Below are positions 12,640-19,798 of a DNA stretch of 32,570 nt, piece by piece. A program made the translations under genes and the position numbers. The notes beneath the pieces were generated by a model that was not told the origin of the DNA, made no database searches, and saw only the letters and a list, made by a program, of their open reading frames with translations. Source of the stretch: a virus. Location: positions 1 through 32,570 of IMG/VR virus record IMGVR_UViG_3300000651_000005; one strand, 5' to 3'. Numbering within the stretch: position 1 is the first letter of the stretch; every line of letters begins with the position of its first letter.

Positions 12640-13709
12640 TGGTCACTCGTTATGACTTTATTGAAATGAAAGCATCCGTATCTAATGAAGGATGGATTAG
12701 AGATCGACCTGTTATTACTAGGTCAGGAATTTTTGAATATCGTTCAATTGATGGAAAGGTTACAAGAGAATATAGACCAGATCAAGAAGTATTTGAAGAT
12801 GCTTCGCTTCGCACTCTTAACGGTATTCCTATTACAGATGGTCACAATGGCATTATTACTGCTAGCAATAGTAAAGGTATTATCGGCACAGTCTTGAGTC
12901 CTGGAATCAAACAAGATAACAGTATTGTAGCTGACATTATTATACATGATGCAAATAAACTCGGCAAACGTCGTGATTTGTCTCTTGGATATGAATGTGA
13001 CGTTGATGATACTCCTGGGGTAACTGAGAATGGAGAACGCTATGATGCTATTCAGAAAAATATAAAATATAACCATCTTGCTGTGGTGGTTAGTGGTAGA
13101 GCAGGCAATGCTAAATTGAGGCTTGATTCTACCTCAGCAGTGAATGGTCCGTTCTCCCAGGAGGGTGAAATGTCAGAACCAAAACTTGTTACAATTAGAT
13201 TTGATGATTTGGAATATCTTGGTAGTCCAGAAGTGGCCAAAAGATTGTCCAAATATGAAGAAGAGGCAGCAAGTTATCGCAGCAAAGCAGATGCTTTGGA
13301 AGCAGAACGCGATACATTGCGTGCCTCTTTTGAAGAAGAAAAGAACAAGACAGATAAGGCAACGAAAGCAGCACTTGCTGCTGCCAGGGCTAGAATTAAA
13401 CTGGAAGATATTGCTGGTAAATCTGGCGTCCAGTTTAAGGATGATTCAACAGATAATGACATTAAGATTGATGTCATTCACAAGTTGAAGCCTGGCGTAT
13501 TCAAGTTTGACGGTAAGTCAGACGATTATATTGCTGCTACGTTTGATCTAATTATTGCTGATCAGAATAACAAGCAAGAAAACGTTGCTGGTCAACGTAA
13601 GCAACTTACTGAACCTAGGGCTGATAGCAAGGACATTCCTGATCAGTCTCCCAATGCTGCTAGACAACGAATGATCGCCCGTATTCGGGGTGAGAAGGAG
13701 GCTGCATAA
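12639..13709 (+). CDS. DUF2213 prohead protease with C-terminal scaffold
   Basis: A 356-residue protein. Residues 1-165 match DUF2213: N-terminal RYDFIEM, ITRSGIFEYR near 26-35, LNGIPITDGHNG with a conserved His near 69, DLSLGYECD near 113-121, and YNHLAVVVSGRAGNAKLRLD near 149-168. These are thought to be HK97-like head-maturation serine proteases. Residues 178-356 are a charged coiled coil (about 200-245) plus a Pro/Asp/Arg-rich tail, the usual form of an internal scaffold. An in-frame ATG with its own strong ribosome site at 13170 lies at the join. The gene begins one base inside the MuF stop. Confidence 0.88.
   Translation: MVTRYDFIEMKASVSNEGWIRDRPVITRSGIFEYRSIDGKVTREYRPDQEVFEDASLRTLNGIPITDGHNGIITASNSKGIIGTVLSPGIKQDNSIVADIIIHDANKLGKRRDLSLGYECDVDDTPGVTENGERYDAIQKNIKYNHLAVVVSGRAGNAKLRLDSTSAVNGPFSQEGEMSEPKLVTIRFDDLEYLGSPEVAKRLSKYEEEAASYRSKADALEAERDTLRASFEEEKNKTDKATKAALAAARARIKLEDIAGKSGVQFKDDSTDNDIKIDVIHKLKPGVFKFDGKSDDYIAATFDLIIADQNNKQENVAGQRKQLTEPRADSKDIPDQSPNAARQRMIARIRGEKEAA
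13170..13709 (+). CDS. Nested in-frame scaffold protein (internal start)
   Basis: Within the protease gene, ATG at 13170 (codon 178) is preceded by AGGAGG at 13159-13164 with five-base spacing. It would yield a separate 179-residue protein consisting only of the coiled-coil scaffold. This is the arrangement of lambda C/Nu3, where a scaffold is made from an internal in-frame start in the protease gene. The ribosome site overlaps a CCCAGGAG variant of the dispersed octamer. The sequence signal is strong, but production of the short form is inference. Confidence 0.6.
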   Translation: MSEPKLVTIRFDDLEYLGSPEVAKRLSKYEEEAASYRSKADALEAERDTLRASFEEEKNKTDKATKAALAAARARIKLEDIAGKSGVQFKDDSTDNDIKIDVIHKLKPGVFKFDGKSDDYIAATFDLIIADQNNKQENVAGQRKQLTEPRADSKDIPDQSPNAARQRMIARIRGEKEAA

Positions 13710-14225
13710 ATGTCATTTTCACTCACATCTAGCCCATACTCCACTTATCAATACCCAGCTTTTGTGGGTATGAAAGAGGATAGTATGGACGATAATGTTG
13801 ACACCTTTGCTTGCGGTCCATCCGCAGTAGGTGTTGGCGTTGCTGTTCAGCGCACTGCCGCTAATGCTATCACAATTAAGAACGGAGCATCAGCTACTCT
13901 TGGTGTTGGTGTAGCTCTTCATGACCATACTGTTGGTTATTGGGGAACATGGCCACAATTGTTTACCGCTCCTTCTGGCCAGTATCAGCCGACGCAACCT
14001 GTATCTGTATTGACTCGTGGTCGATGCTGGGTTGCTGTGTCAGATGCTACTGGTGTTGCTGATGGAGTGGCCTGTAAGGCAGATGCTACTACAGGTCAAT
14101 TCAATACGACTGGCGTCGCTGTGACTAATGCTGTATTTCGTAGTTCAGCAATCAACTTGCTTAATGTTGATTGGACTACATTTACACTAGCCGCAGTTGT
14201 CGAACTACATTCACCATGGGTATAA
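13710..14225 (+). CDS. Head decoration/cement protein
   Basis: A 171-residue Gly/Ala/Val/Thr-rich beta protein with an AAGGAGG ribosome site, directly before the major capsid gene. The pattern of a short N-terminal arm (YQYPAFVGMKEDSMDDNVDTFAC), VGVGVAVQRTA and a later RGRCWVAVSDATGVADGVACKAD block is like the gp24-type structural cement proteins of related myoviruses, which lock the capsid lattice after expansion. Length and place fit. The exact family is an inference from pattern. Confidence 0.75.
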   Translation: MSFSLTSSPYSTYQYPAFVGMKEDSMDDNVDTFACGPSAVGVGVAVQRTAANAITIKNGASATLGVGVALHDHTVGYWGTWPQLFTAPSGQYQPTQPVSVLTRGRCWVAVSDATGVADGVACKADATTGQFNTTGVAVTNAVFRSSAINLLNVDWTTFTLAAVVELHSPWV

Positions 14226-14250
14226 GGCCTGAGCGCCAGGAGTAAAGACA

Positions 14251-15228
14251 ATGAGTGCCTCTACACACCAACATTACGATCCTGAAGATTTGGCAGTATT
14301 TAAGAACAATCCTAAATTCACTGCTGACTTTAGGCAAGACGCTGATACGATCTTTTTTGCGCATCAACTTAATTATGTTCGTGCGCAAACGTATGATCGT
14401 CAATTGCCTCCAATGAACGCTGATCGTTTGGTGCCAGACGATACTAGTGTTCCAGAATGGGCAGAAACTGTTACACAGTATGCCTATGATATGGTTGGTA
14501 TGGCGAAAGTCATTTCCAATTATGCTGATGATTTGCCACGAGCCGATGTGCGGGCAACTGCTAGACAAGTAACTGTAAGAACACTCGGTGATTCTTATGG
14601 TTTCAACGTCAATGAACTCCGTGCCTCTAGGGCAACAGGTTCGGGTCTAGATGTCCGTAAGGCTAATGCGGCCCGCAGATCTATGGATCTGAAAATAGCC
14701 TCTATTAAGCTGGTGGGTGATTCCGTATTTGGATTGTATGGGCTATTCACCAATCCTAATATTCCCACTCAGGTTCTGACCAATACTGGAGATTGGACAG
14801 CACTTACTGGCGATCAGATTTTGGCCAATCTCCTTGTGTGGATTATTGGTTTCCAGAATCAGTCCAAGGGTGTTCATGTTCCTGATCATTTGGAATTGGC
14901 ACCCAAGGCTTACAACGCAGCAGCATCTAAGTTTATTACTGCTTCTGGTGCTGCAGTTCCAGTAACACCTCTACAATGGTTGAATGCTAACTATCCTGGA
15001 ATTACTGTAGAGAATATCTGGGAACTCCAAGGCTCTGGTACAGGTGGAAAGGATTTGGGTCTGCTTTATGAGCGTAGCCCAGACAATCTTTCCCACATGT
15101 ATGTTATGCCATTTACGCAACTCCCGCCAGAAGCACGTAACCTTGAAATTGTTACTGACTGTCTGGCAAAGTCTGGTGGTGTAAATGTTTATTATCCACT
15201 CGCGCTGCTTAGTGCATTGACCACATAA
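14251..15228 (+). CDS. Major capsid protein, DUF2184 type
   Basis: A 325-residue HK97-fold shell protein of the DUF2184 family. Recognisable features are the N-terminal extended region with FFAHQLNYVRAQTYDRQLP (about 31-49), RATARQVTVRTLGDSYGFNVNELRAS (about 104-129), a helix with RRSMDLKIASIKLVGD (about 142-157), then GLYGLFTNPNIP and the C-terminal YVMPFTQLPPEARNLEIVTDCLAKSGGVNVYYPLAL. Codon use is enriched in C-ending and AAG codons, as expected for the most abundant virion protein. Its ribosome site AGGAG (14238-14242) is part of an octamer copy (CGCCAGGAG). Confidence 0.92.
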   Translation: MSASTHQHYDPEDLAVFKNNPKFTADFRQDADTIFFAHQLNYVRAQTYDRQLPPMNADRLVPDDTSVPEWAETVTQYAYDMVGMAKVISNYADDLPRADVRATARQVTVRTLGDSYGFNVNELRASRATGSGLDVRKANAARRSMDLKIASIKLVGDSVFGLYGLFTNPNIPTQVLTNTGDWTALTGDQILANLLVWIIGFQNQSKGVHVPDHLELAPKAYNAAASKFITASGAAVPVTPLQWLNANYPGITVENIWELQGSGTGGKDLGLLYERSPDNLSHMYVMPFTQLPPEARNLEIVTDCLAKSGGVNVYYPLALLSALTT

Positions 15229-15239
15229 GGAGAGTAAAC

Positions 15240-15500
15240 ATGCCTAAGTTTACTAATATATCCCAGCATCTAATTCATACTCATATGGGGACGATGATGC
15301 TGCCTGGTATGCCAATGGATTTGTCAGATGAGGAATCAAATAATGATCAATTCCAGGATATGGTAACTGCTGGCGATATTGTTGCTGGTGAGCTAACACC
15401 AGAGCAGAAGGAGCAACAAGAGCAGCGGCGTAGTGGTCAAACTGATGAACAGCAACGTGCTGGTGGCCCAACTAAGGCAGATGTAATGGGTCAACGATAA
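15240..15500 (+). CDS. Small head-region protein, unknown
   Basis: An 86-residue protein with an AAGGAGAG ribosome site, 11 bases after the capsid stop. Residues 1-30 form a probable beta motif with GTMMLPGMPMDL, resembling small virion proteins that carry an LxPG turn. Residues 50-86 are Gln/Glu/Arg-rich and polar. The role is unknown; genes here often code for small head-completion or decoration factors. Confidence 0.7.
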   Translation: MPKFTNISQHLIHTHMGTMMLPGMPMDLSDEESNNDQFQDMVTAGDIVAGELTPEQKEQQEQRRSGQTDEQQRAGGPTKADVMGQR

Positions 15501-15989
15501 GTGAGTGATGTCTTACAGCCTATTGAGCCTAATATTCAGGCATTCTTGATGCTGTTCTATCCACAGTATTTTGTGGAAGGTGGTCCGCATTACGTTGATC
15601 CAGTTGTAATGCAGACTTTGAATATTATTGCTGCTGAGGCTCGCCCATGGTGTTTATCAGAAGGCGAGCAAGATTTAGCACAAGCATTTTATTTGGCTTA
15701 TTTGATTAGTGTAAGACAGGAGACATCCAGCGGCCAGAAGTTTGCCACTTCTTCTGGTCCTGTGGTTATGGAAAAGGAAGGCGATATACAAGTTCAATAT
15801 GCTGATTTAACTAAGACACCTTCTGGTGCTACAAGTGGCAGACCGCCAAGTGATGCTTGGGATGCGTGGAATAGACTGTATATGCGTTGTGGTCAAGCTG
15901 CAATTCTAACAAGGTTTGGGGATCCATGTCGGGTAACGTCAAAATCACTGACAAGGACTTTGGTTACACGCGCTTTGAGTTTGATTTGA
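15501..15989 (+). CDS. Head-tail connector, DUF4054-like
   Basis: A 162-residue protein starting at GTG 15501, immediately after the preceding stop codon; no ATG is near the expected start. The N-terminal FLMLFYPQY followed by PVVMQTLNIIAAEARPWCLSEGEQDLAQAFYLAYLISV (about 33-72) matches the helical connector family placed after DUF2184 capsids. A polar Ser/Gly loop and WDAWNRLYMRCGQAA (about 116-130) follow. It probably adapts the portal to the neck. The end overlaps the next gene by 64 bases in another frame. Confidence 0.75.
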   Translation: MSDVLQPIEPNIQAFLMLFYPQYFVEGGPHYVDPVVMQTLNIIAAEARPWCLSEGEQDLAQAFYLAYLISVRQETSSGQKFATSSGPVVMEKEGDIQVQYADLTKTPSGATSGRPPSDAWDAWNRLYMRCGQAAILTRFGDPCRVTSKSLTRTLVTRALSLI

Positions 15990-16381
15990 AGGAGTTGGCA
16001 AAACGGCAAATCCATGTTGGATTGATGGGAGATGGATCTGTTGAGGGTGTAGCTGTTGTTGATTATGCTATGTATAATGAATTTGGAACCAGTACTATTC
16101 CACCTAGACCATTTATGTCTAAGACATATGAATTGTATGGTGACAAAACTAATAAACTAGTTGAACGTTTGTATAACAAAATTATTGAAGGTGAAATGAA
16201 TCCTGATCATTTATTGCAAGTAGTTGGTGCAGATTATCAATCCAAGATACAGAAAACAATTAGAGATGCTAAGAATTGGGCTGTGCCCAATCTTCCTGAA
16301 ACTATTGCTAGAAAAGGTTCTAGCTCTCCATTGATTGATACTGGAACTATGGTGGGTTTTGTAAGGTATGAAATAGATTGA
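15926..16381 (+). CDS. Neck / tail-completion protein, HK97 gp10-like
   Basis: A frame is open from 15887, but I choose ATG 15926 (151 residues): an AAGG site lies 11 bases upstream, and the protein then begins with sequence typical of the family. Residues 24-52 (IHVGLMGDGSVEGVAVVDYAMYNEFGT) followed by IPPRPFMSKTYE (about 54-66) are the hallmark of HK97-gp10-type neck proteins: hVGh, YAxxxEFGT, PxRPFh. It joins the head to the tail terminator. It overlaps the connector gene by 64 bases in a different frame, longer than other overlaps here. Confidence 0.8.
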   Translation: MSGNVKITDKDFGYTRFEFDLKELAKRQIHVGLMGDGSVEGVAVVDYAMYNEFGTSTIPPRPFMSKTYELYGDKTNKLVERLYNKIIEGEMNPDHLLQVVGADYQSKIQKTIRDAKNWAVPNLPETIARKGSSSPLIDTGTMVGFVRYEID

Positions 16382-16791
16382 CAACATCTTTTCGTCAAGC
16401 ATTCCAAGTTATTCAAAGGAATATTGGCCAAATTGTCAATGGTAAATATTACCTTTCTGAAGATGCTGGGACGATAATAACTGTAATGGCAACAGTTCAA
16501 ATGCCATCAATAAGGGATATGGCAGAAATTGAAACGTTGCCTATGGGGCGACGTGCTGGAAGACATATCAAAATATATACTGATACAAGATTGCGTTGTG
16601 TTAATCAAGAAATAGCTCCAGGGCGGGAGAGATATGCTGGCGATATATTCTTATATGACAATAGTCAATACTTGCTATATGGTGAATCAGATTTCACAAT
16701 GCTATCTAGAACACGCAGCACGACAGTTTCTCATTGGCGCTATTATGCTTGCGAGGTCATAGAAAACTTTGAACTAGAGCAAGCGCCATGA
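16378..16791 (+). CDS. Head-closure / collar protein
   Basis: A 137-residue protein starting at TTG 16378, which overlaps the preceding TGA (TTGA). There is no ATG in a sensible place; the next in-frame ATG codons would remove the N-terminal helix. The fold appears mainly beta (GKYYLSEDAGTIITVMATVQMPS, GRHIKIYTD, YAGDIFLYDNSQYLLYGE) as in head-closure and stopper proteins at this locus. TTG initiation by coupling is inferred. Confidence 0.65.
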   Translation: MTTSFRQAFQVIQRNIGQIVNGKYYLSEDAGTIITVMATVQMPSIRDMAEIETLPMGRRAGRHIKIYTDTRLRCVNQEIAPGRERYAGDIFLYDNSQYLLYGESDFTMLSRTRSTTVSHWRYYACEVIENFELEQAP

Positions 16792-17354
16792 TCGACAGTT
16801 TGTATAAATTGATTGAAGCCACTATGGGGTATAGTGGAATAATGAATTTTGGCTTGATCTTTGCCAATCAAAATATCTCACGTATGCCTAAGCCATATAT
16901 TGTAATGAATGTGATGAATATAGATATACCAGATCATTTGATTTATTTGAATGAAATAGATTCATTTGATTGTCGAGTAATGGCAGGCTGGAGAAAAGCT
17001 ACAGTAGAACTACAAATCTATAATGGGATCAAATCGCTTGATACAGCCAGTAGATTGGCAATGTATCTACAATCTGAACAATCATTAGAAGAACAACAAC
17101 GTTTAAATGTGGCTATTGGTGCTAGGTTGTTCTTTGCTTATATGCCTGAGATAATTAATACATCACAGTTTGAAGGTAGAGCAATCTATCATTTTGAATT
17201 CTTTTATACTGAACAGGCACCAGACTATGTTGGGGCTATCGAAACTGTTATTGTAGATGGGGATTATATTGGAAGTCTTACGGTTCCACATTGTCATGAA
17301 GTTATCGTTAGCCCACCTAGACCAATGCCTGTAGGGGAGTCAGAAAATGGCTAA
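16788..17354 (+). CDS. Neck / tail terminator protein
   Basis: A 188-residue protein; ATG overlaps the preceding stop (ATGA). The central region (KPYIVMNVMNIDIPDHLIYL about 36-55, ATVELQIYN about 70-78, then a helix and the ISxFEGRAxYHFEFFYTEQA block about 122-146) has the pattern of phage neck terminator proteins encoded just before DUF3383 sheaths, which cap the tail tube after assembly. The final 30 residues are a Pro/Val-rich tail. Its last eight bases overlap the sheath gene. Confidence 0.75.
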   Translation: MIDSLYKLIEATMGYSGIMNFGLIFANQNISRMPKPYIVMNVMNIDIPDHLIYLNEIDSFDCRVMAGWRKATVELQIYNGIKSLDTASRLAMYLQSEQSLEEQQRLNVAIGARLFFAYMPEIINTSQFEGRAIYHFEFFYTEQAPDYVGAIETVIVDGDYIGSLTVPHCHEVIVSPPRPMPVGESENG

Positions 17355-18504
17355 TATTGATCGTATCGTTAAAGTCGCAATTTCTCTTCGCACCACAGCG
17401 ATTGCAGAACAAAACTTTAATGATCTACTTTTATTTGGATCATTTACTCCAACAGGGGCAAATAAAGTATTTATCATTACTGATTCTGATGAACTACTTG
17501 ATACTTATGGATGTCAACCAACTGATCCGATCTATTTGGCAGCTCAAGTAGCATTTAGTCAAATTCCTTGTTTGCCTCGCATCTATATTGGACTTGATGC
17601 TAATTCTGCTAATGTTGCTAGTGATTTAGATGCTATTAATAATGAAAATAGCGATTGGTATGCTATATGTGATACTAAGCATACTGAAGCTAGAGCATTG
17701 GCTATGGGACAGTGGACAGAAGCTCACGAGAAGCTTTTTGTTACTTGCTTGACCAATGTCAATAATGCTAGTTCTCCTGGGACAGATACTACATCTGTTG
17801 CTCATCTATTGCAATCAAATAATTTGTTCCGTACAGCTTGGTGGTATACTGCTGATCCGAAGAATTTTGATGATGTGGCAATTACAGTAAAGAGCTTCAC
17901 AAAATATCCCGGCCAGGAGACATGGGCTAATCAGCGTCTTGATGCTGTGCCATACTATAGATTGACTGAAACGAACGCACAAAATATATTTGCTAAGAAT
18001 GGTAATACATTTGAGCCATTCCGTAATATTGCCATTACTCAAAATGGTAAGGTAGCTGGTGGCGAGTGGATTGATGTTATCCGCTTTAGGGACTGGCTTT
18101 GCGAAGAAATTAAAATCCGCATATTCCAACAAATGGTGGATAATCGCATACCTTATACTGACCCTGGGATTGCTATTATTAGAAGTCGCCTTACTGAAGC
18201 ACTTGATTTTGGAGTTACTCGCGGTGGTATTGCCCCACCTGAGGTAGACTCTGATGGTGATTTTATTCCTAGTTATACTGTTAGCGTTCCATTGGCCGCA
18301 AATGTCTCCAGTAATGATAAAGCTAATCGTATCTTGCGAGACGTTTATTTCACAGCAAGATTGGCAGGTGCGATTCATGTTGTAGAAATTCAAGGTGTAT
18401 TGACTTATGAAAATCTGCCTGTAGGAACTACAACATCCGCAACTGTTCAGGCTGCTGCAGCAGAATCAGCCAGGCGTTCTGGCACAGTTAATGTCTCAGT
18501 ATAG
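17347..18504 (+). CDS. Contractile tail sheath, DUF3383
   Basis: A 385-residue subunit of the contractile sheath. Matches to DUF3383: N-terminal ANIDRIVKVAISLRTTAIAEQNFNDLLLFG (about 2-31), SDWYAICDTKHTE (about 101-113), FRTAWWYTAD (about 158-167), AQNIFAKNGNTFEPF (about 212-226), GEWIDVIRFRDWLCEEIKIRI (about 240-260), and C-terminal LRDVYFTARLAGAIHVVEIQGVLT. It is shorter than T4-type sheaths but typical for AP22/Pam3-like phages. ATG follows GGGGAG. Its presence shows that the phage is a myovirus. Confidence 0.92.
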   Translation: MANIDRIVKVAISLRTTAIAEQNFNDLLLFGSFTPTGANKVFIITDSDELLDTYGCQPTDPIYLAAQVAFSQIPCLPRIYIGLDANSANVASDLDAINNENSDWYAICDTKHTEARALAMGQWTEAHEKLFVTCLTNVNNASSPGTDTTSVAHLLQSNNLFRTAWWYTADPKNFDDVAITVKSFTKYPGQETWANQRLDAVPYYRLTETNAQNIFAKNGNTFEPFRNIAITQNGKVAGGEWIDVIRFRDWLCEEIKIRIFQQMVDNRIPYTDPGIAIIRSRLTEALDFGVTRGGIAPPEVDSDGDFIPSYTVSVPLAANVSSNDKANRILRDVYFTARLAGAIHVVEIQGVLTYENLPVGTTTSATVQAAAAESARRSGTVNVSV

Positions 18505-18514
18505 GGGAACGTAA

Positions 18515-18952
18515 ATGGCAAGTGTTCGCACTTACAATCCTTCTCGAATTGTTATTATCGTATTGGGATTTCAGATAACAGGATATGCTGATGGTGCGTT
18601 CGTCAATATTACTATGCCTAGTGATGGCATTACGACAGCTGTGGGGGCAGATGGTGAGATTGCCCGAGCAGTTAATCCAGATAGAAGATGCACTGTTACA
18701 ATTACACTTCAACAGACTTCGCCTGCAAATGATTTTCTTTCTAGTTTGTTTAACATTGATATTCTTACTTGTGGAGGTCGCGTTGGCCCTATTCTAATTC
18801 AAGATTTGTGCGGCACAACTATCTTCTCAGCATCACAAGCTTGGGTAGCAAAACCTGCTGATCTTGAATTCAGTAAGGAAATCACCAATCGCGCATGGGC
18901 AATCCACACAGGCGCACCAGCAGTATATAATGTTGGTAGCAATCTAGGATAA
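18515..18952 (+). CDS. Tail tube protein, DUF3277
   Basis: A 145-residue inner tube protein, immediately after the sheath gene with an AGGGGA ribosome site. DUF3277 pattern: ASVRTYNPSRIVIIVLGFQITGYADGAFVNITMP (2-35), ARAVNPDRRCTVTITLQQTSPANDFLSSL (about 50-78), and C-terminal SKEITNRAWAIHTGAPAVYNVGSN. All beta. Sheath-tube adjacency is the rule in this phage group. Confidence 0.9.
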   Translation: MASVRTYNPSRIVIIVLGFQITGYADGAFVNITMPSDGITTAVGADGEIARAVNPDRRCTVTITLQQTSPANDFLSSLFNIDILTCGGRVGPILIQDLCGTTIFSASQAWVAKPADLEFSKEITNRAWAIHTGAPAVYNVGSNLG

Positions 18953-18957
18953 GGGTT

Positions 18958-19161
18958 ATGTCTGTGGCTGTTAAAACTGTAGAAGAAGCATTCACATTAA
19001 CTGCTGATGTATTCCAACGTTTATTGGATGAAAATCCTGAGTTGGAAAAGGAACTTTGGACATTGCTTAATGCTGGACAAAAACCATTTATTTGGCGAGA
19101 ATTGAAGGGCTTGAATGATTCATTTTTCCATATTGTTGTTTCTAAAGAGAAGGTGGAATAG
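18958..19161 (+). CDS. Small tail-region protein, unknown
   Basis: A 67-residue protein between tube and tail-chaperone genes. It starts five bases after the tube stop, with AAGGG close upstream. It appears helical, with an acidic central part (LLDENPELEKELWTLL). Its stop overlaps the next start by one base (TAGTG). The position suggests a tail-assembly helper, but no family is recognised. Confidence 0.65.
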   Translation: MSVAVKTVEEAFTLTADVFQRLLDENPELEKELWTLLNAGQKPFIWRELKGLNDSFFHIVVSKEKVE

Positions 19162-19613
19162 TGGCAACTGGCAGACAAGAATTTGTTCTGGAGAACGGCA
19201 ATAAATTTTACATCAAACGATATGATGCCTTTCTGTCTTTGCGTATATTGGGGGAGGTTCAAAAGAAATTTCTGACACCTATAGCAGCGTTGATGGAAGC
19301 CAATGATGTTAACTCACCTTCAGAGACTAGACTTGAGAATATATTGAAGGCAGTTGAAAAAGCTTCAATTAGTCTCGATGGTGAAAGCCTAGTTGCTTTG
19401 ACCAGAACTGTTTTGAATAGCCAATTCATTTCTGTATCTATAGATGGTGATCAGCCACAAATGCTAGATGAGGGTGCGCTCAATCTAGCAACAGATGGTA
19501 TTTATGATGTTATTGCATTAATTGTTGAAGTATTGAGGGTGAATTACTCAGAGCTTTTTACGCGGAGCAGAAACCTTATTGGACAGGCCCAAGAGGGTAT
19601 GGCGATCCATTAG
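19161..19613 (+). CDS. Tail assembly chaperone, short (G-like) form
   Basis: A 150-residue protein from GTG 19161, which shares its G with the preceding TAG. Residues 1-120 are the conserved part (FVLENGNKFYIKRYDAFLSLRILGEVQKKF about 7-36, then helices and LIVEVLRVNYSELF near 120-133). It corresponds to lambda gpG, a chaperone that coats the tape measure during tail assembly. The 185 bases from its stop to the tape measure remain coding in the -1 frame, indicating a longer frameshift product listed separately. Confidence 0.8.
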   Translation: MATGRQEFVLENGNKFYIKRYDAFLSLRILGEVQKKFLTPIAALMEANDVNSPSETRLENILKAVEKASISLDGESLVALTRTVLNSQFISVSIDGDQPQMLDEGALNLATDGIYDVIALIVEVLRVNYSELFTRSRNLIGQAQEGMAIH

Positions 19614-19798
19614 GGGTTCTGCGAGAAGATTTGGCTGCTGAACTAATTATCTGGCGTCCGATACTAGATGGTCTAGTGTCGATTGGGGAAGTGAAGAGGG
19701 GAGACGTAGACATAATTGATTTGCTTAAATTGAATGCTTTGTTGGATATGCGCGCTGCTATGGAAAAGCGCGCAGCAGACGCGGCCAGGAGTAAGTAA
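19161..19798 (+). CDS. Tail assembly chaperone, -1 frameshift (GT-like) form
   Basis: After codon 133 (TTT at 19557-19559, in the context C-TTT-TTA), a -1 slip gives a continuous frame to TAA 19796-19798, directly abutting the tape-measure ATG. The joined protein has about 212 residues. The extension begins YAEQKPYWTGPRGYGDPLGVL and continues with helices (EDLAAELIIWRPILDGLV, LLKLNALLDMRAAMEKRA). It has no good independent start, and the next gene's ribosome site lies in its last codons. This is the lambda G/GT design, common in tailed phages. P-site slippage on T-TTT is the likely mechanism, because a full X-XXY-YYZ heptamer in frame is lacking. The -1 reading frame is seen; use of it is inference supported by precedent. 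Confidence 0.75.

Noticed and set aside
15887-15925. Upstream start for the neck protein (adds 13 residues)
   Set aside because: The added residues (MWSSCNSNK...) are unlike the family and no ribosome site precedes them.
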